A stretch of 64,000 bases of DNA from Gigantopelta aegis (lineage: Eukaryota; Mollusca; Gastropoda; Neomphalida; Peltospiridae), in assembly GCF_016097555.1 (NCBI RefSeq), contig NC_054704.1, positions 98,127,851 to 98,191,850 of the forward strand, in the 5' to 3' direction. Positions 1-9,567 of this stretch are shown here, piece after piece. Under the pieces are notes generated by a model. That model ran no database searches and was not told the origin of the DNA. It saw only the letters and a list, made by a program, of their open reading frames with translations. The position numbers and the translations under genes were made by a program. Each line of letters starts with the position of its first letter. The first letter of the stretch is position 1.

Positions 1-1606
1 TTTAGTATTGGTATTCCTAATCAAACAGCCATATACAGCTTTATTGTGTATTTTCCAGATTAAAAGTATTATGGTGAATTTTAACATTAAACAAAAATAA
101 AACAAATACGCACACCAATAGAAATAAATTAGTTAAAATAATTTTTTAAAACCCCACAAAAATAATTTTTAAAAACAATAAATATCAAAACACAAGCCCC
201 AAGCAAATAAAATAAACAAAAACCAGAAGCTATTTGATAAAATCTGCGGTATGAATGTAATTACGAGACCCTCGCCCACTGAATTTTACAATTAGATGTA
301 TCAGTGCTGTAATTTATTGTGCAAATATCCTTGAGAATTTATATGAATGGAGACGCATTCTTACTGACAAGGTCGACATAATTTATTTTGCTTTAAAACA
401 GCCAATTCCTCCCACCAGACTTCTAACCGTTAATGATTAGTCAATCTGGGACCTTTTATGGAATACATTTGTCACAAGCAGCCCATTCTTGGTGTTAATT
501 TAAATTGATTTATGGAGATATTTCCGTACAGTTAGACGAAAAGGTAATAGCACGTATCTCCTATGGTGTGAAGATCACAACGAATTCGGTGTACACGAGT
601 ATATGGAATTTCATTAGACATGATTAATAAATAGTTATTGAAGCTATGTTCGTCAGATTGCCACAATCCAGACAAGGCCGTCTTGGACAGATGTTGCAAA
701 TGGTCTTGGATAAATCACAATGTGGAATGATTGCAATTTATGGCTATAACTTCAGCGATAAATTGGCGTTAATAGGACCCTGGAGGTTTACGTATTTCGA
801 TACATTAGTGCAAAGCGACGGACGGGAAAGATTTAGGTGAGACGATAAACAATTTTGTTAATAGCTTAATGAAGTATGATAGGCATTCTTATTGAACAAG
901 ATATAACAAGAACAATAATAATAACAACTAATATTTCACTTCGTTTTCCATAAGTTGAAAAATCTAACATTGGTGAGCAACGTTTTGTCTACACATTTCT
1001 GTCTGTTAGAAGTCAGTTTGAGAGCAATAAGTTGCTGTCAGCAGTGTTTCGATTCGTCGAAGCAAAATGAAAGATGTTCTGGTCACTGAAAAACTAAAAC
1101 TTTGGTCATATCTTTATTGTGAAGGGAAGTCGAGTTAGATCCGATTTATTAAGACACACTATATATCAGAATTACAAAATGGCTGACATCCAACAGCCGA
1201 TGATTAATAAATCAGTATTCTCTAGTGCTGTCGTTAAACAAACCAAACTTTAAACAAACATGTTTTCAAAGTATACAATTTTTAAATAATAATAAACAAT
1301 TAAATAAATGAATAAACAATCAAATACATTAAATAAATATTGTGAAATATTATATTCCTAAACTGTTGATGAGACTGCTTACAGGTAAAAAAAAAAAATA
1401 CAAAAAACAAAAACAAAACAACAGACTACCACCTACAAAAAGTGCAAAAACAGTTATTGTAATTATTTTATGTCTAGAGACCCATTTAGAGAATCATCAG
1501 TAGTCGTTGAATAATTTGCTTAGAATTAAAAATAATCATAAACAAATTATAAGTCTTGTTCATTACAAATTGTTCTGTTTAATTTTAAATTGTTTTACCT
1601 TTACAG
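1..1606. other. AT-rich non-coding sequence upstream of the first receptor exon
   Basis: No coding segment that I recognise. It is probably intron of the receptor gene, because the first exon in the window starts mid-protein. A SINE tail lies at 1165-1258. The rest is AT-rich with A-rich runs. A 64-codon open frame at 646-840 has no recognisable domain or splice context. Confidence 0.6.
1165..1258 (+). repeat. SINE 3' tail fragment (AACAGCCGATGATTAATAAA type)
   Basis: The segment shares the phrase CAACAGCCGATGATTAATAA and a following TGTCGTTAAACAAA with fragments near 5020-5098, 15130-15205 and 49285-49350. It is the 3' end of a tRNA-derived SINE whose head is visible at 4416. Only the tail is preserved here. 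Confidence 0.6.
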
Positions 1607-1728
1607 TTTGCTGCCTTCTTTTCGTTCACGTGGACGTTCGGAGAGTTCCTATGCAAGGGAGTGCACTACCTACAGAACGTGTCGGCCATCTGCTCCGTGT
1701 TTACCCTCACTGCCATGAGCTTGGAACG
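1607..1728 (+). CDS. Class A neuropeptide GPCR, exon covering ECL1 and TM3 (first exon in window)
   Basis: A 122-nt internal exon preceded by the acceptor TTTACAG and followed by the donor GTGGGT (phase 2). The translation contains WTFGEFLCK, with the conserved ECL1 Trp and the TM3 Cys that normally disulfide-bonds to ECL2. It continues as YLQNVSAICSV and TLTAMSLER and ends at the ER of the E/DRY motif, which the next exon completes with Tyr. This is typical of peptide receptors of the rhodopsin family, which are plasma-membrane proteins coupling to heterotrimeric G proteins. TM1 and most of TM2 are not in the window, so the gene is partial. The ligand cannot be named from this. The upstream splice boundary is less certain than the donor. 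Confidence 0.85.
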
Positions 1729-2061
1729 GTGGGTTCAACAAGGATAAACAAGCAGACGTCTGCATCCAGCCTCGAAATTTAAGGGGAGCTATCACTCACT
1801 ACCTATCACTCCTCTCAAACTGGCACAAGGAGAGTAACTGTGTTAGCTTCCTTAGCATGTGATTTTACAATCTAATTAAAATTAGCTCCACTATTGCATG
1901 TGGATCTAACAGCAGCCCGTTGGAGCTCATGTCCAGATGACCTTTCATTCGACCAATCAAAACCTTACTTCAAAATCATGCCAGTGATTTAAAAAGAATT
2001 TGAAAACATTCGGGATTATGCTGAGGGTATACAAAATGATTCGGGTGAATTACGAAGTATG

Positions 2062-4042
2062 CCGGTGTAAAAGGAACGCAGGTCCGTAGGAACAGTAGTC
2101 CTATCGGACCTCCATAGCTTAGGAACCATAGTCCTACCCGGACTTTCATACCTGGTTTATTTTTACGTTGTTTTTATCCTAGGACTTGTATTCCTACTTG
2201 ACTTAAATTCCTTCTACAGCAGTGACAGAAATACTAGTCCGGCAAATTAGATGTCCGTTTGTTAAACTCTGCAATTTGCACGAGCTGTCAGAAAGACACG
2301 AGAAAAAAAGTGAGGTTTTGGCAGCCTTCCCTCGTAGTGTGATGAATATATGTGCGAGTCTCTTAAGATTACTCTGGGTTTATATCTGTGAAAAAATATT
2401 TTTAAGTTTGAGTACCAACTTAATATTGTTTTTACGTCATAGACTTGTGGATCAGACACATGAGTGAATTTTTGTAATCGTCTTACATTTTTGTTAGCAT
2501 ATTGAAGTAGGACGAATATCTTGCTATTTTCAAAAGTATATAATGCAACTACAGATATAAAGTAGGCTATATGTTCATGTGTTCAAAACGAAGAAATGTA
2601 TGAAAAAAACAAAAACAAAACAATATGTAGCCCAAAATTGTTTTAAAAACATATACATTATGTAAATGAAAACGAGTAACTAAAAAACCCACTTAACATT
2701 TGGAGAACAACAAAAGACAATTTCTATATACACTAACATAATTTTTAATAATATGTTTTATAAGTTTATATTTTGACAGTAAGTCACAATCCGATTAATT
2801 GCGATTTTCTTAATTTTTGTCCGATCGGACTTCCATTCCTCGGAATCCTAGTCTGTGGGACTTGCATTCCGAGGAATGTAAGTCCGTGTGACTTTTATTC
2901 CTGGTACTCCCAGTCCACAGGACTTTCAATCCTAGTATTCCTAGTCCTCTGGAATTTATTTCCGATGTTTTGCTTATGATTACGAAAGTCCCTGAAATAA
3001 AACTTTGAACACTGAACTTAGTTCTAGTAATTAGTACTAATAACTAGTACTATAATGATCATTTACTACAATATAAAAATAGCAGGAATAATAAGCATGA
3101 ACAACTGCCTTTTATTGAAGAAAAATAAAAAATAGCATCACAACACTTGAAATTAATTATCACTGACTGCCTAATGGCAGTTTTGACCATCATAAGCATA
3201 AGAGACGAGTTGGGGAAAGGGTCTCTGTATTATTATATCTGGCCGTTAAGGAACATCATAAGCGTTTGAGACTGGGTCGGGGGAGGGGGCACTCCCCCAA
3301 GTGCTGGGGGGGGGGGGGGGGAGCAATGGACACGATCGGGCAAAAATGAAATCTTCACAATTTTTTGTTCATCATTCTACTCACAATATTAGTTGTAATC
3401 CATGTAAAAATGCAGACTGATTTGTTTGGAATCCTATATAGCGTCTTGGTAGTAATGCGAATATAAATATACGTTGTGTTCCAGATTCGGACATTTTCTT
3501 TTCATTCGGGCAATAAAAATCAGCCTGCCCCCCCACCCCTTCTCCCAAAAAGGGAACCCGAATGTCTATTGTAACCAAAACTGTCAAGTGTAAAAGTGTC
3601 ATGATTAGTTAGTCTGTTTAAAAAGTATATTTGTAAATTGTGTGTGCATATTATTGACAGTATGATCATTGTTCAGGGGTTTACTGCTTTGTTTTAGTCG
3701 GTGTAGTAGCCCATTGAGCTGCTAAAACCCACTCTTAGTCATTGATATTTCTATTAATTGCTAAACCGTAATAAAAACCATTTAACATATTTTTTTATCG
3801 ATGGTTTGCTTGGTTGGGACTAAGATATCAGAGTCCAGAGTCTGATATATGTCATACGTTAGACCAAATTAATTTTAATTGTCCAGGAATGCAAGTCCGG
3901 TCCGGACTTGGTATCCTGGCAGTCAGACCAGTATTCCTAAGGAACGTAAGTACTAGGACATGCATTCCTAGGTATATTAGACCTAGGAGATTAAGTCCGG
4001 GCGGACAACTGTTCCTAAGGACTTGCATTCCGTTTACACCGG
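2062..4042. mobile_element. DNA-transposon-like element with ~24-bp terminal inverted repeats and degenerate subterminal repeats
   Basis: The left end reads CCGGTGTAAAAGGAACGCAG. The right end, reverse-complemented, reads CCGGTGTAAACGGAATGCAA, so the two are inverted repeats over about 24 bp. Inside, at 2080-2215, 2815-2960 and 3885-4030, there are many degenerate direct and inverted copies of words such as GGACTTGCATTCCTAGGAA. No transposase is recognisable and no clear target duplication flanks the ends. It lies in the first large intron of the receptor gene. A second repeat (3225-3545) sits inside it. Confidence 0.55.
3225..3545. repeat. Interspersed repeat with G-tract at one end, first copy
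   Basis: It contains a run of about 18 G and then sequence alignable by eye to 9210-9430: a GGCAAAAATG-like start, a TTGTAATC(C/A)AT block, a TTGG(C/T)AGTAATGC block, and a CATTTTC...CGGGCAA end followed by a C-rich tract. The two copies are diverged. No coding potential is evident. Confidence 0.45.
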
Positions 4043-4415
4043 AAAAATTTCAATATAAAATTTTATATAAAATTCGTTTCAAGATGAAACAAAACCCGTA
4101 ATGGTATAGCCATAAAATCTGTTTATACTAGTATACAATCCAGAGTTTATTACTCACCCCCCCCCCCCGCCCCCCCCCGTTTTTTTAATGTTGAAATAGA
4201 CCAACAAGTTCGCCTATTACATAAATAGTCTCGCCCGATATTTTTAGAATTTGTATGCTCCCGAATAACGCTATAAACGGCGAAGTGTAATTGGTCGATA
4301 TTTGAATTGTTATTTATAGATGAAATGTCACCTGGACATGGGAGTCCACGCAATGCTGTTAGATCTACCAGGTAGAGCTAATTTTAAAAAAGATTGGTGA
4401 GTTTAAATAGTATCA

Positions 4416-5098
4416 GGGCGGGACGTAGCCCACTGGTAAAGCGTTCGCTTGAGGATCGATTCCCGTCGGTGGGCCCACTGAGCTATTTCTTGTTCAAGGC
4501 TGTGCACCACGACTGGTATATCAAATGCCATGGTATGTGATATCCTGTCTGTGGGATGGTGCATATAAAAGATTCCTTGCTACTAATAAAAAAATAGAGG
4601 GTTTCCTCTCTAAAACTATACGCAGGGATTCTAGATTATGGTAGTCCCACTCTCATGACTAGTGATATTCAAAGTTGGGCTAGTAAATAACTACTATTGC
4701 AATGCCCGACGACTAGTAACAATAAACGTCATATGCTGTATTTAAGTCTATTTTATAATATGAATATCCTACCTTAACCCCCAACCCAATTTTAGTGTTT
4801 TTAAGCTTTATTCCCTCTGTAAGTGACATAACCGATTATTAATGTTAGTAAAATATTTGTATTTATTTAAATTAAAGTAAGGCAAGTAAATTTTGAATCA
4901 TAGCTAGTGGATTTTTAAATTACTGATCCCATGGCTAGTGGATTTTTAAATTACTGATCCCATGGCTAGTGGATTTTCTAAAAATTCTAGAAGCCCTGCT
5001 ATATGTCACAATTACCAAATGTTTGACATCCAACAGCCGATGATTAATAAATCAATGTGCTCTAGTGGTGTTGTTAAACGAAACAAACAAACAAACAT
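4416..5098 (+). mobile_element. tRNA-derived SINE interrupted by a MITE
   Basis: The head GGGCGGGACGTAGCCCACTG carries an RNA polymerase III A-box-like sequence, and GGATCGATTCCC is a B-box-like sequence. The conserved body follows (GACTGGTATATCAAATGCC, GGATGGTGCATATAAAAGA). The SINE breaks off at 4622 and resumes at 4999 with TATGTCACAATTACCAAATG and the TTGTTAAACGAAACAAAC tail. The interruption is the element at 4623-4998. It is a non-autonomous retroposon with no protein product. Confidence 0.75.
4623..4998. mobile_element. hAT-like MITE nested in a SINE
   Basis: The ends are CAGGGATTCTAGA and, reverse-complemented, CAGGGCTTCTAGA: a 13-bp inverted repeat with one mismatch, in the CAGGG style of hAT elements. 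The flanks CTATACG and CTATATG could be a decayed target duplication. At about 4900-4985 the right half has a tandem repeat of ~33 bp built on CATGGCTAGTGGATTTTTAA. There is no transposase. Confidence 0.6.
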
Positions 5099-5807
5099 TA
5101 TGGTAATATCTTAAATGGTTCCCCATAAGCGATGTTAGGAAAGCAATTAATCACTCCCCTCATTTATTTTTCACGCTATAGGGGAATATAACACCAACTA
5201 GTCATAGAATAATATGTAAAATCACAGAGAAATATACTCAGTAAAATTAAATAAGTGGTCAGTAAACCTTTTTTGACTTGTTTATTTTAAAAAGTCTTGA
5301 TCACCGATGATTTCTAAAGTTCGTTTTAGTAAATTCTGACTCATGATATATACACAAACTGTGGTTTTTCATGCATGTATGGAAACTACCAAAACAGTCA
5401 TTGGGCTAGGATTCGTTAAGCATTGTTTCATAACGATACTTGTCATTTTGTTCGCTCTAAATTACTGTTTAAATAATTAAGTGCAAGAACACGCCACAAC
5501 GTCGACACCTCACAGCAGAAAAAGCTGTATTATTGTTACCCTTATTTAAAGACAAGTGCCGAAAATATCTACTGGTCGTGTGCTTATAAAAAATTTAGAG
5601 TCTAAACTCGAAACTCTAATAGATTCTGAGACAGCAATGTCATGACAACGCCGTACAAATTGTATATGTGTGACGTCATAAAGCACGGGTCTTTAATAAT
5701 GCTTCATACTGGTCTACATCTCCACAAGGAATAAAATAAAATGTTAGCAGAGATGTACTTTAAAAAACAAACATTTCAGCCTAGCATTATTAAATCAGTT
5801 TTAGTCT

Positions 5808-5808
5808 C

Positions 5809-5840
<32 letters not shown>

Positions 5841-5842
5841 TA

Positions 5843-5901
<59 letters not shown>

Positions 5902-5936
5902 AATAATAATTATTATTATTATTATTATTATTATTT
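5808..5936. repeat. (TAA)n / (TTA)n palindromic microsatellite
   Basis: A run of AAT/ATA trinucleotides switches to ATT/TTA, then partly back and forth again, giving a self-complementary microsatellite of about 130 bp in the receptor intron. Confidence 0.9.
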
Positions 5937-6049
5937 TAAAGTTCGTTTTTAGCTGAATATAAATAGTTTTGGTGACTTTAAATTGAATAATCTTAAAATA
6001 CCAATATTCGTTTGCATGGTGACTTTTTTTTCTTTTTTTTTATCAATAT

Positions 6050-6470
6050 TGATAATGTTAGGCTGCAGAAAAATAGAAAAATGTTATTATATTAGGCTGC
6101 AAACGTACATTATATGCAAATGGCATATGCTGTTTGCAACTTATCAGTAATATAGTTTGTTTGCAGCCTACCGGTAATATAAAGTATGTTTGCAGCCTAA
6201 TATAATAAAAAAATGTATACAGCCAAACATAATCAAAATGTGGTCTTTGTGGTCTAACACAAAATTGAATGGAATTTACAGTTTAATAATTAGCTGCTTA
6301 ATATAAATATATATACAGGTATATAAATTCTGGTGGTTTTAGACTAAGGTATTTTTTAAACTGGTTTTGCAGCCTAATTTATGCATCTATATAGTTTATA
6401 TAAACCTCGGTGGTTTCTGACTAATATAATTTTAACACTTGGTTTGCAGTCTAATACAATAACGCTTGGT
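6050..6470 (+). repeat. Intronic repeats of TTTGCAGCCTAAT with acceptor-like sites
   Basis: Several degenerate copies of (T)GTTTGCAG(C/T)CTA occur at roughly 6150, 6190, 6366 and 6445, on a ~60-70-bp spacing with intervening TAATATA words. Reverse-oriented GGCTGCAA copies lie near 6061 and 6095. Each forward copy looks like a 3' splice site. The real acceptor, GTGTTTGCAG at 6469-6478, appears to be the last of this series. Confidence 0.55.
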
Positions 6471-6478
6471 GTTTGCAG

Positions 6479-6602
6479 GTATTACGCCATACTCCACCCG
6501 ATGAGAGCGAAGTACGTGTGTACAGTGGGCAACGCTCGACGCACGATTCTCGTCGTCTGGATCCTGTCGGTATTCCTGGCCGTCCCCATCGTCTTTCAGA
6601 GG
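6479..6602 (+). CDS. Class A neuropeptide GPCR, exon with the ERY motif, ICL2 and TM4
   Basis: A 124-nt exon joins in phase 2 to the preceding exon, so that CG plus G restores the Arg of ERYY. It continues as AILHPMRAKYVCT, a second intracellular loop resembling those of TRH, ghrelin and ecdysis-triggering-hormone receptors (the HPxxAxxxCT pattern, from memory). TM4 follows as ILVVWILSVFLAVPIVFQR, with the conserved Trp and Pro. It ends in phase 0 at AGG before GTACGT. The open frame continues past the donor into intron sequence and should not be taken as coding. Confidence 0.88.
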
Positions 6603-6645
6603 GTACGTCATTCCACATTGTGTAAGATTATTCGACTGCCCTCTA

Positions 6646-6750
6646 GGTCAAGGTCAAAGGGTTTTACGTGCACGTTCAGAGCAAGCTGTTGTAGCGCACG
6701 CCTGTCGTGGGCACAGGTGCCGGCCTTGGCCGGCCTCTCTGTCCAAGACA
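6646..6750 (+). mobile_element. Short GC-rich retroposon-like insertion with 12-bp target duplication
   Basis: The 105-bp segment is flanked by GACTGCCCTCTA at 6634-6645 and 6751-6762, a perfect 12-bp duplication. It is much more GC-rich than the surrounding intron and includes an internal GCCGGCCTTGGCCGGC palindrome. A diverged relative of its first half is at about 19213-19290 (CATAGGGTTTTACATGCACC). It lies 43 bp downstream of the receptor donor at 6603. There is no poly-A or simple tail. Confidence 0.6.
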
Positions 6751-6931
6751 GACTGCCCTCTAACCCTATCCTGTTTATATACGAGGATATTTTGATAAAA
6801 ATACAGTTTCTGTACTCTTAACTCCACAATTTAATTTTTAGAGTTCACTTATATGACATTAGACGTTCGTGTTAGTGGCTATATATTATAGTTCTGACTT
6901 TCCTATCAGGATTTGACAGACTATTGCAAGG

Positions 6932-6933
<2 letters not shown>

Positions 6934-7010
<77 letters not shown>
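6934..7010. repeat. (GA)n microsatellite
   Basis: About 38 uninterrupted GA dinucleotides in the receptor intron, upstream of the duplicated acceptor. Confidence 0.97.
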
Positions 7011-7012
<2 letters not shown>

Positions 7013-7050
7013 CAATTCACTAATTCTAAAAGGTTCTAAATAGTTTGTTC

Positions 7051-7210
7051 GGACTGTCTACTGGGTTAATTCTTCACGTGTTTGTGTTGTGTTGCAGATC
7101 CATAAGCTGGTGGGGTTTGTGAGGACTGGCTACTGGGTTAATTCTTCACATGTGTTTGTGTTGTGTTGCAGATCCATAAGCTGGTGGGGTTTGTGAGGAC
7201 TGGCTACTGG
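7051..7210 (+). repeat. Tandem duplication of a splice acceptor and the start of a receptor exon
   Basis: Copy 1 (7051-7122) and copy 2 (7123-7196) each contain GGACTG(T/G)CTACTGGGTTA, a TG-rich tract ending in GTTGCAG, and ATCCATAAGCTGGTGGGGTT. A partial third unit ends at 7210. Copy 1 lacks two bases present in copy 2. The acceptor in copy 1 (exon start 7098) would add 74 nt, which is not a multiple of three and reads into a stop. Only the acceptor before 7172 gives the receptor frame. Confidence 0.9.
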
Positions 7211-7374
7211 TGCGTCAAGAACTGGGACATGACCACCTACAGCCAGCTCTACGAGCTGTACATGCTGTCCATCATGCTTCTCTTCCCGGTCGTCATCATG
7301 TCGTTCGCCTACGCCAGCATCTGCTTCGAGCTGTGGATCATGACAAACCGGAGATCGGCCATGCGCAGTGGAAT
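7172..7374 (+). CDS. Class A neuropeptide GPCR, exon for ECL2, TM5 and start of ICL3
   Basis: The exon enters in phase 0 after GTTGCAG. It encodes IHKLVGFVRTGYWCVKNW, containing the ECL2 Cys expected to pair with the TM3 Cys. TM5 follows (YELYMLSIMLLFPVVIMS, with its conserved Pro, then FAYASICFELW), and then the basic start of ICL3 (TNRRSAMR). Two donors are possible. GTAGGT after 7374 matches the consensus better and leaves phase 2. A weaker GTGGAA after 7367 leaves phase 1 and joins to the CAG acceptor at 8292 without a stop. The exon end is therefore uncertain by 7 nt. Confidence 0.87.
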
Positions 7375-8292
7375 GTAGGTTTGGATTTTGCAGAAATCTT
7401 CTTAGGGGATGATGGGTGTGGTGGACATGACGCGAATATGACATGCATAGCTGGTGATTGTACTGAAAATATGAAGGATAAAACCGTTACAATAATCACA
7501 ACTCGTATCTCTGCAGAAGAAGAGTTAAAGGGGTGTTTTAACAAGATTACGACTTCTATCATACAGCATTAATATGTGCTTTTTCTTTTGATAGACTGTC
7601 ACTGCCTAGAAAGCTAGTTTTCGTTGATAGTTCTGTTTATGACAGGAAACAGGCGTGCATCTAAGAATGTTTCAAGGTGTTTTATCCTTTAAAAATTGGG
7701 GCTGCAAAAACCTTCCAGCGATCATGGCATTAAGGGCTCGTTTTCCAGTATTCCACCACCACCTCCATATTTTAATATTTAACATGGCAGTTTTAAGATA
7801 TTCAGCACCTTATACGAATACATGTTTATATTATATCTTTTCTGAGAAGACGGTGTGGATTTTATTTAGACAAGATATTGAATTTAATGTATATTTTGTT
7901 GTCCAATAATTGTAATTATTATTATTATAAAAACCTAACATCATAACTGAACATTTAAACTGCTTCTGTACGGCGAATTACTTTACCAATTATTTTTACA
8001 TTTTCGAACGACGTTTAAATGATTTACTCAAAATTAACAATTTGGCGTATCTTTTTGCTAACAATCTTTATCATATGTTTATAATTGCTTAAATATCCGT
8101 TATACATAATGTTAAAGCAGTTTTATTACCGTAGTTCAAACGCGATACCAAGATAATACGTAGAAAGATGTATTTCCACGACAGTATCAATATCCGGTGT
8201 TCGCCCCACACAGTAGTATGTCTTGCCTGCAGTCATGCTGTAAATGTGAACTCCGTTTGCTGTATCTTTCAGGACCATGTCTTCTCCCGCAG

Positions 8293-8399
8293 AAAGAACA
8301 CCTGACAATAGTCCTTACAGAGTGACGTCAGAAAGGACACCCGTTGTCAAACGAAAGACACTCAAGTTTTCGTCTGACGACGATAGCACCAGAAAACAG
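8293..8399 (+). CDS. Class A neuropeptide GPCR, ICL3 exon
   Basis: A short exon between CCCGCAG and GTATTA encodes a hydrophilic loop: TPDNSPYRVTSERTPVV, then KRKTLKFSSDDDSTRKQ. It is rich in Ser/Thr and basic residues, as expected for a phosphorylatable third intracellular loop, and it leads directly into the VIKML start of TM6 in the next exon. It ends in phase 0. An acceptor four bases further in (AAAG, exon start 8297) would fit the phase left by the stronger upstream donor, so the exact 5' end depends on that choice. I find this exon from splice signals and reading-frame continuity rather than from a motif. Confidence 0.7.
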
Positions 8400-8581
8400 G
8401 TATTATGATATACTAAACACCAAGCATTTTTGCCGTTGAAAACCGGATATGAGAAACAACAATAATACATTTAACGTACTTTGTATATCATTTAGATCAG
8501 GCCCGTAGCCAGGATTTTTGAAAAGGGGGCAGGGTATCGTTTAGGATTATGGTGGTGCATGGGGTGGGGGGGGGGGGGGGG

Positions 8582-9112
8582 GTGTGTGTTTAGGATTATG
8601 GTGAGGCACGAAGTGGGGTGTGTGTGTGTTTAGAATTATGGTGAGGCACGAAGTGGGGTGTGTGTTTAGGATTATGGTGAGGCACGAAGTGGGGGGGTGT
8701 TTAGGATTATGGTGAGGCACGAAGTGGGAGGTGTTTAGGATTATGGTGAGGCACGAAGTGGGGGGTGTGTGTTTAGGATTATAGTGAGGCACGAAGTGGG
8801 GGGGTGTTTAGGATTATGGTGAGGCACGAAGTGGGGGGGTGTTTAGGATTATGGTGAGGCACGAAGTGGGGGGGGGGGTTAGGATTATGGTGAGGCACGA
8901 AGTGTGTGTGTGGGGTGGGTGTGTGTTTAGGATTATAGTGAGGCACGAAGTGTCTGTGTGTGTGTGTGTGTGTGTGTTTAGGCTTATGGTGAGGCACGAA
9001 GTGGGGGGGGGGTGTTTAGGATTACGGTGAGGCACGAAGTGGGTGTGTGTGTTTAAGCTTATGGTGAGGCACGAAGTGGGGTGTGTGTTTAGGCTTATGG
9101 TGAGGCACGAGA
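8582..9112. repeat. G/GT-rich minisatellite, about 14 units of TTTAGGATTATGGTGAGGCACGA type
   Basis: The core TTTAGG(A/C)TTATGGTGAGGC followed by ACGAAGTG is repeated 14 times, plus a degenerate first copy near 8540. Spacers are variable (GGGGG, GTGTGTG), giving periods of ~33-55 bp. It lies inside an interspersed repeat (about 8505-9470) whose right part aligns with 3340-3545. Long open frames on the minus strand here are artefacts of the repeat. Confidence 0.9.
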
Positions 9113-9470
9113 ATTTTCTAATCAGCAAAAACAAAAGACATAATTGAAACAAAACACACCAAAAACAACAATGCTGGTAATCACAAGCATACGAGACAGG
9201 GCGGGGCAGAACCTCAAATTCTGGCAATAATGTGCTAACATGAGCTACCTTTTTACCATATATTTCCATCATTATACCCACAACAGTACTTGTAATCAAT
9301 TGAAAAATGCATAGTTATTAGTTTGCAACCCTAAAAGGCTGTTTGGCAGTAATGCTAATATGAATCAATGTTGTTATGCAAATTCGGGCATTTTCGTTTT
9401 ATTCGGGCAAGCCAGCCTGCGCCCCCCCCCCCCCCCCCCCCACACACACACACATACGCCTATGATGACA
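9113..9470. repeat. Interspersed repeat, second copy, ending in C-tract
   Basis: It is alignable with 3340-3545, sharing the TGTAATCAATTGAAAAATGC, TTTGGCAGTAATGCTAATA and CATTTTCGTTTTATTCGGGC blocks. It ends in a run of ~20 C and a (CA)n stretch. It is non-coding. Confidence 0.5.
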
Positions 9471-9567
9471 ATAATTGTTTAATGAGGCCCATTCTTTAAA
9501 AAAAAACAAAAAAAACATTCGACTTATGCAGGCGTGGTGTATACTGCATATACACTTGTTTTATATA

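Noticed and set aside
646..840. 64-codon plus-strand frame upstream of the receptor exons
   Set aside because: No recognisable domain, no splice or promoter context, and not a GPCR N-terminus. Its length is expected by chance.
7098..7171. Upstream acceptor copy as a genuine alternative exon start
   Set aside because: It adds 74 nt and shifts the receptor frame to a stop, so it is kept only as a possible unproductive site, not as coding sequence.
8547..9299. Several overlapping minus-strand frames rich in His, Pro and Thr
   Set aside because: They are produced by the TTTAGGATTATGG minisatellite, which lacks stops in those frames, and have no protein features.
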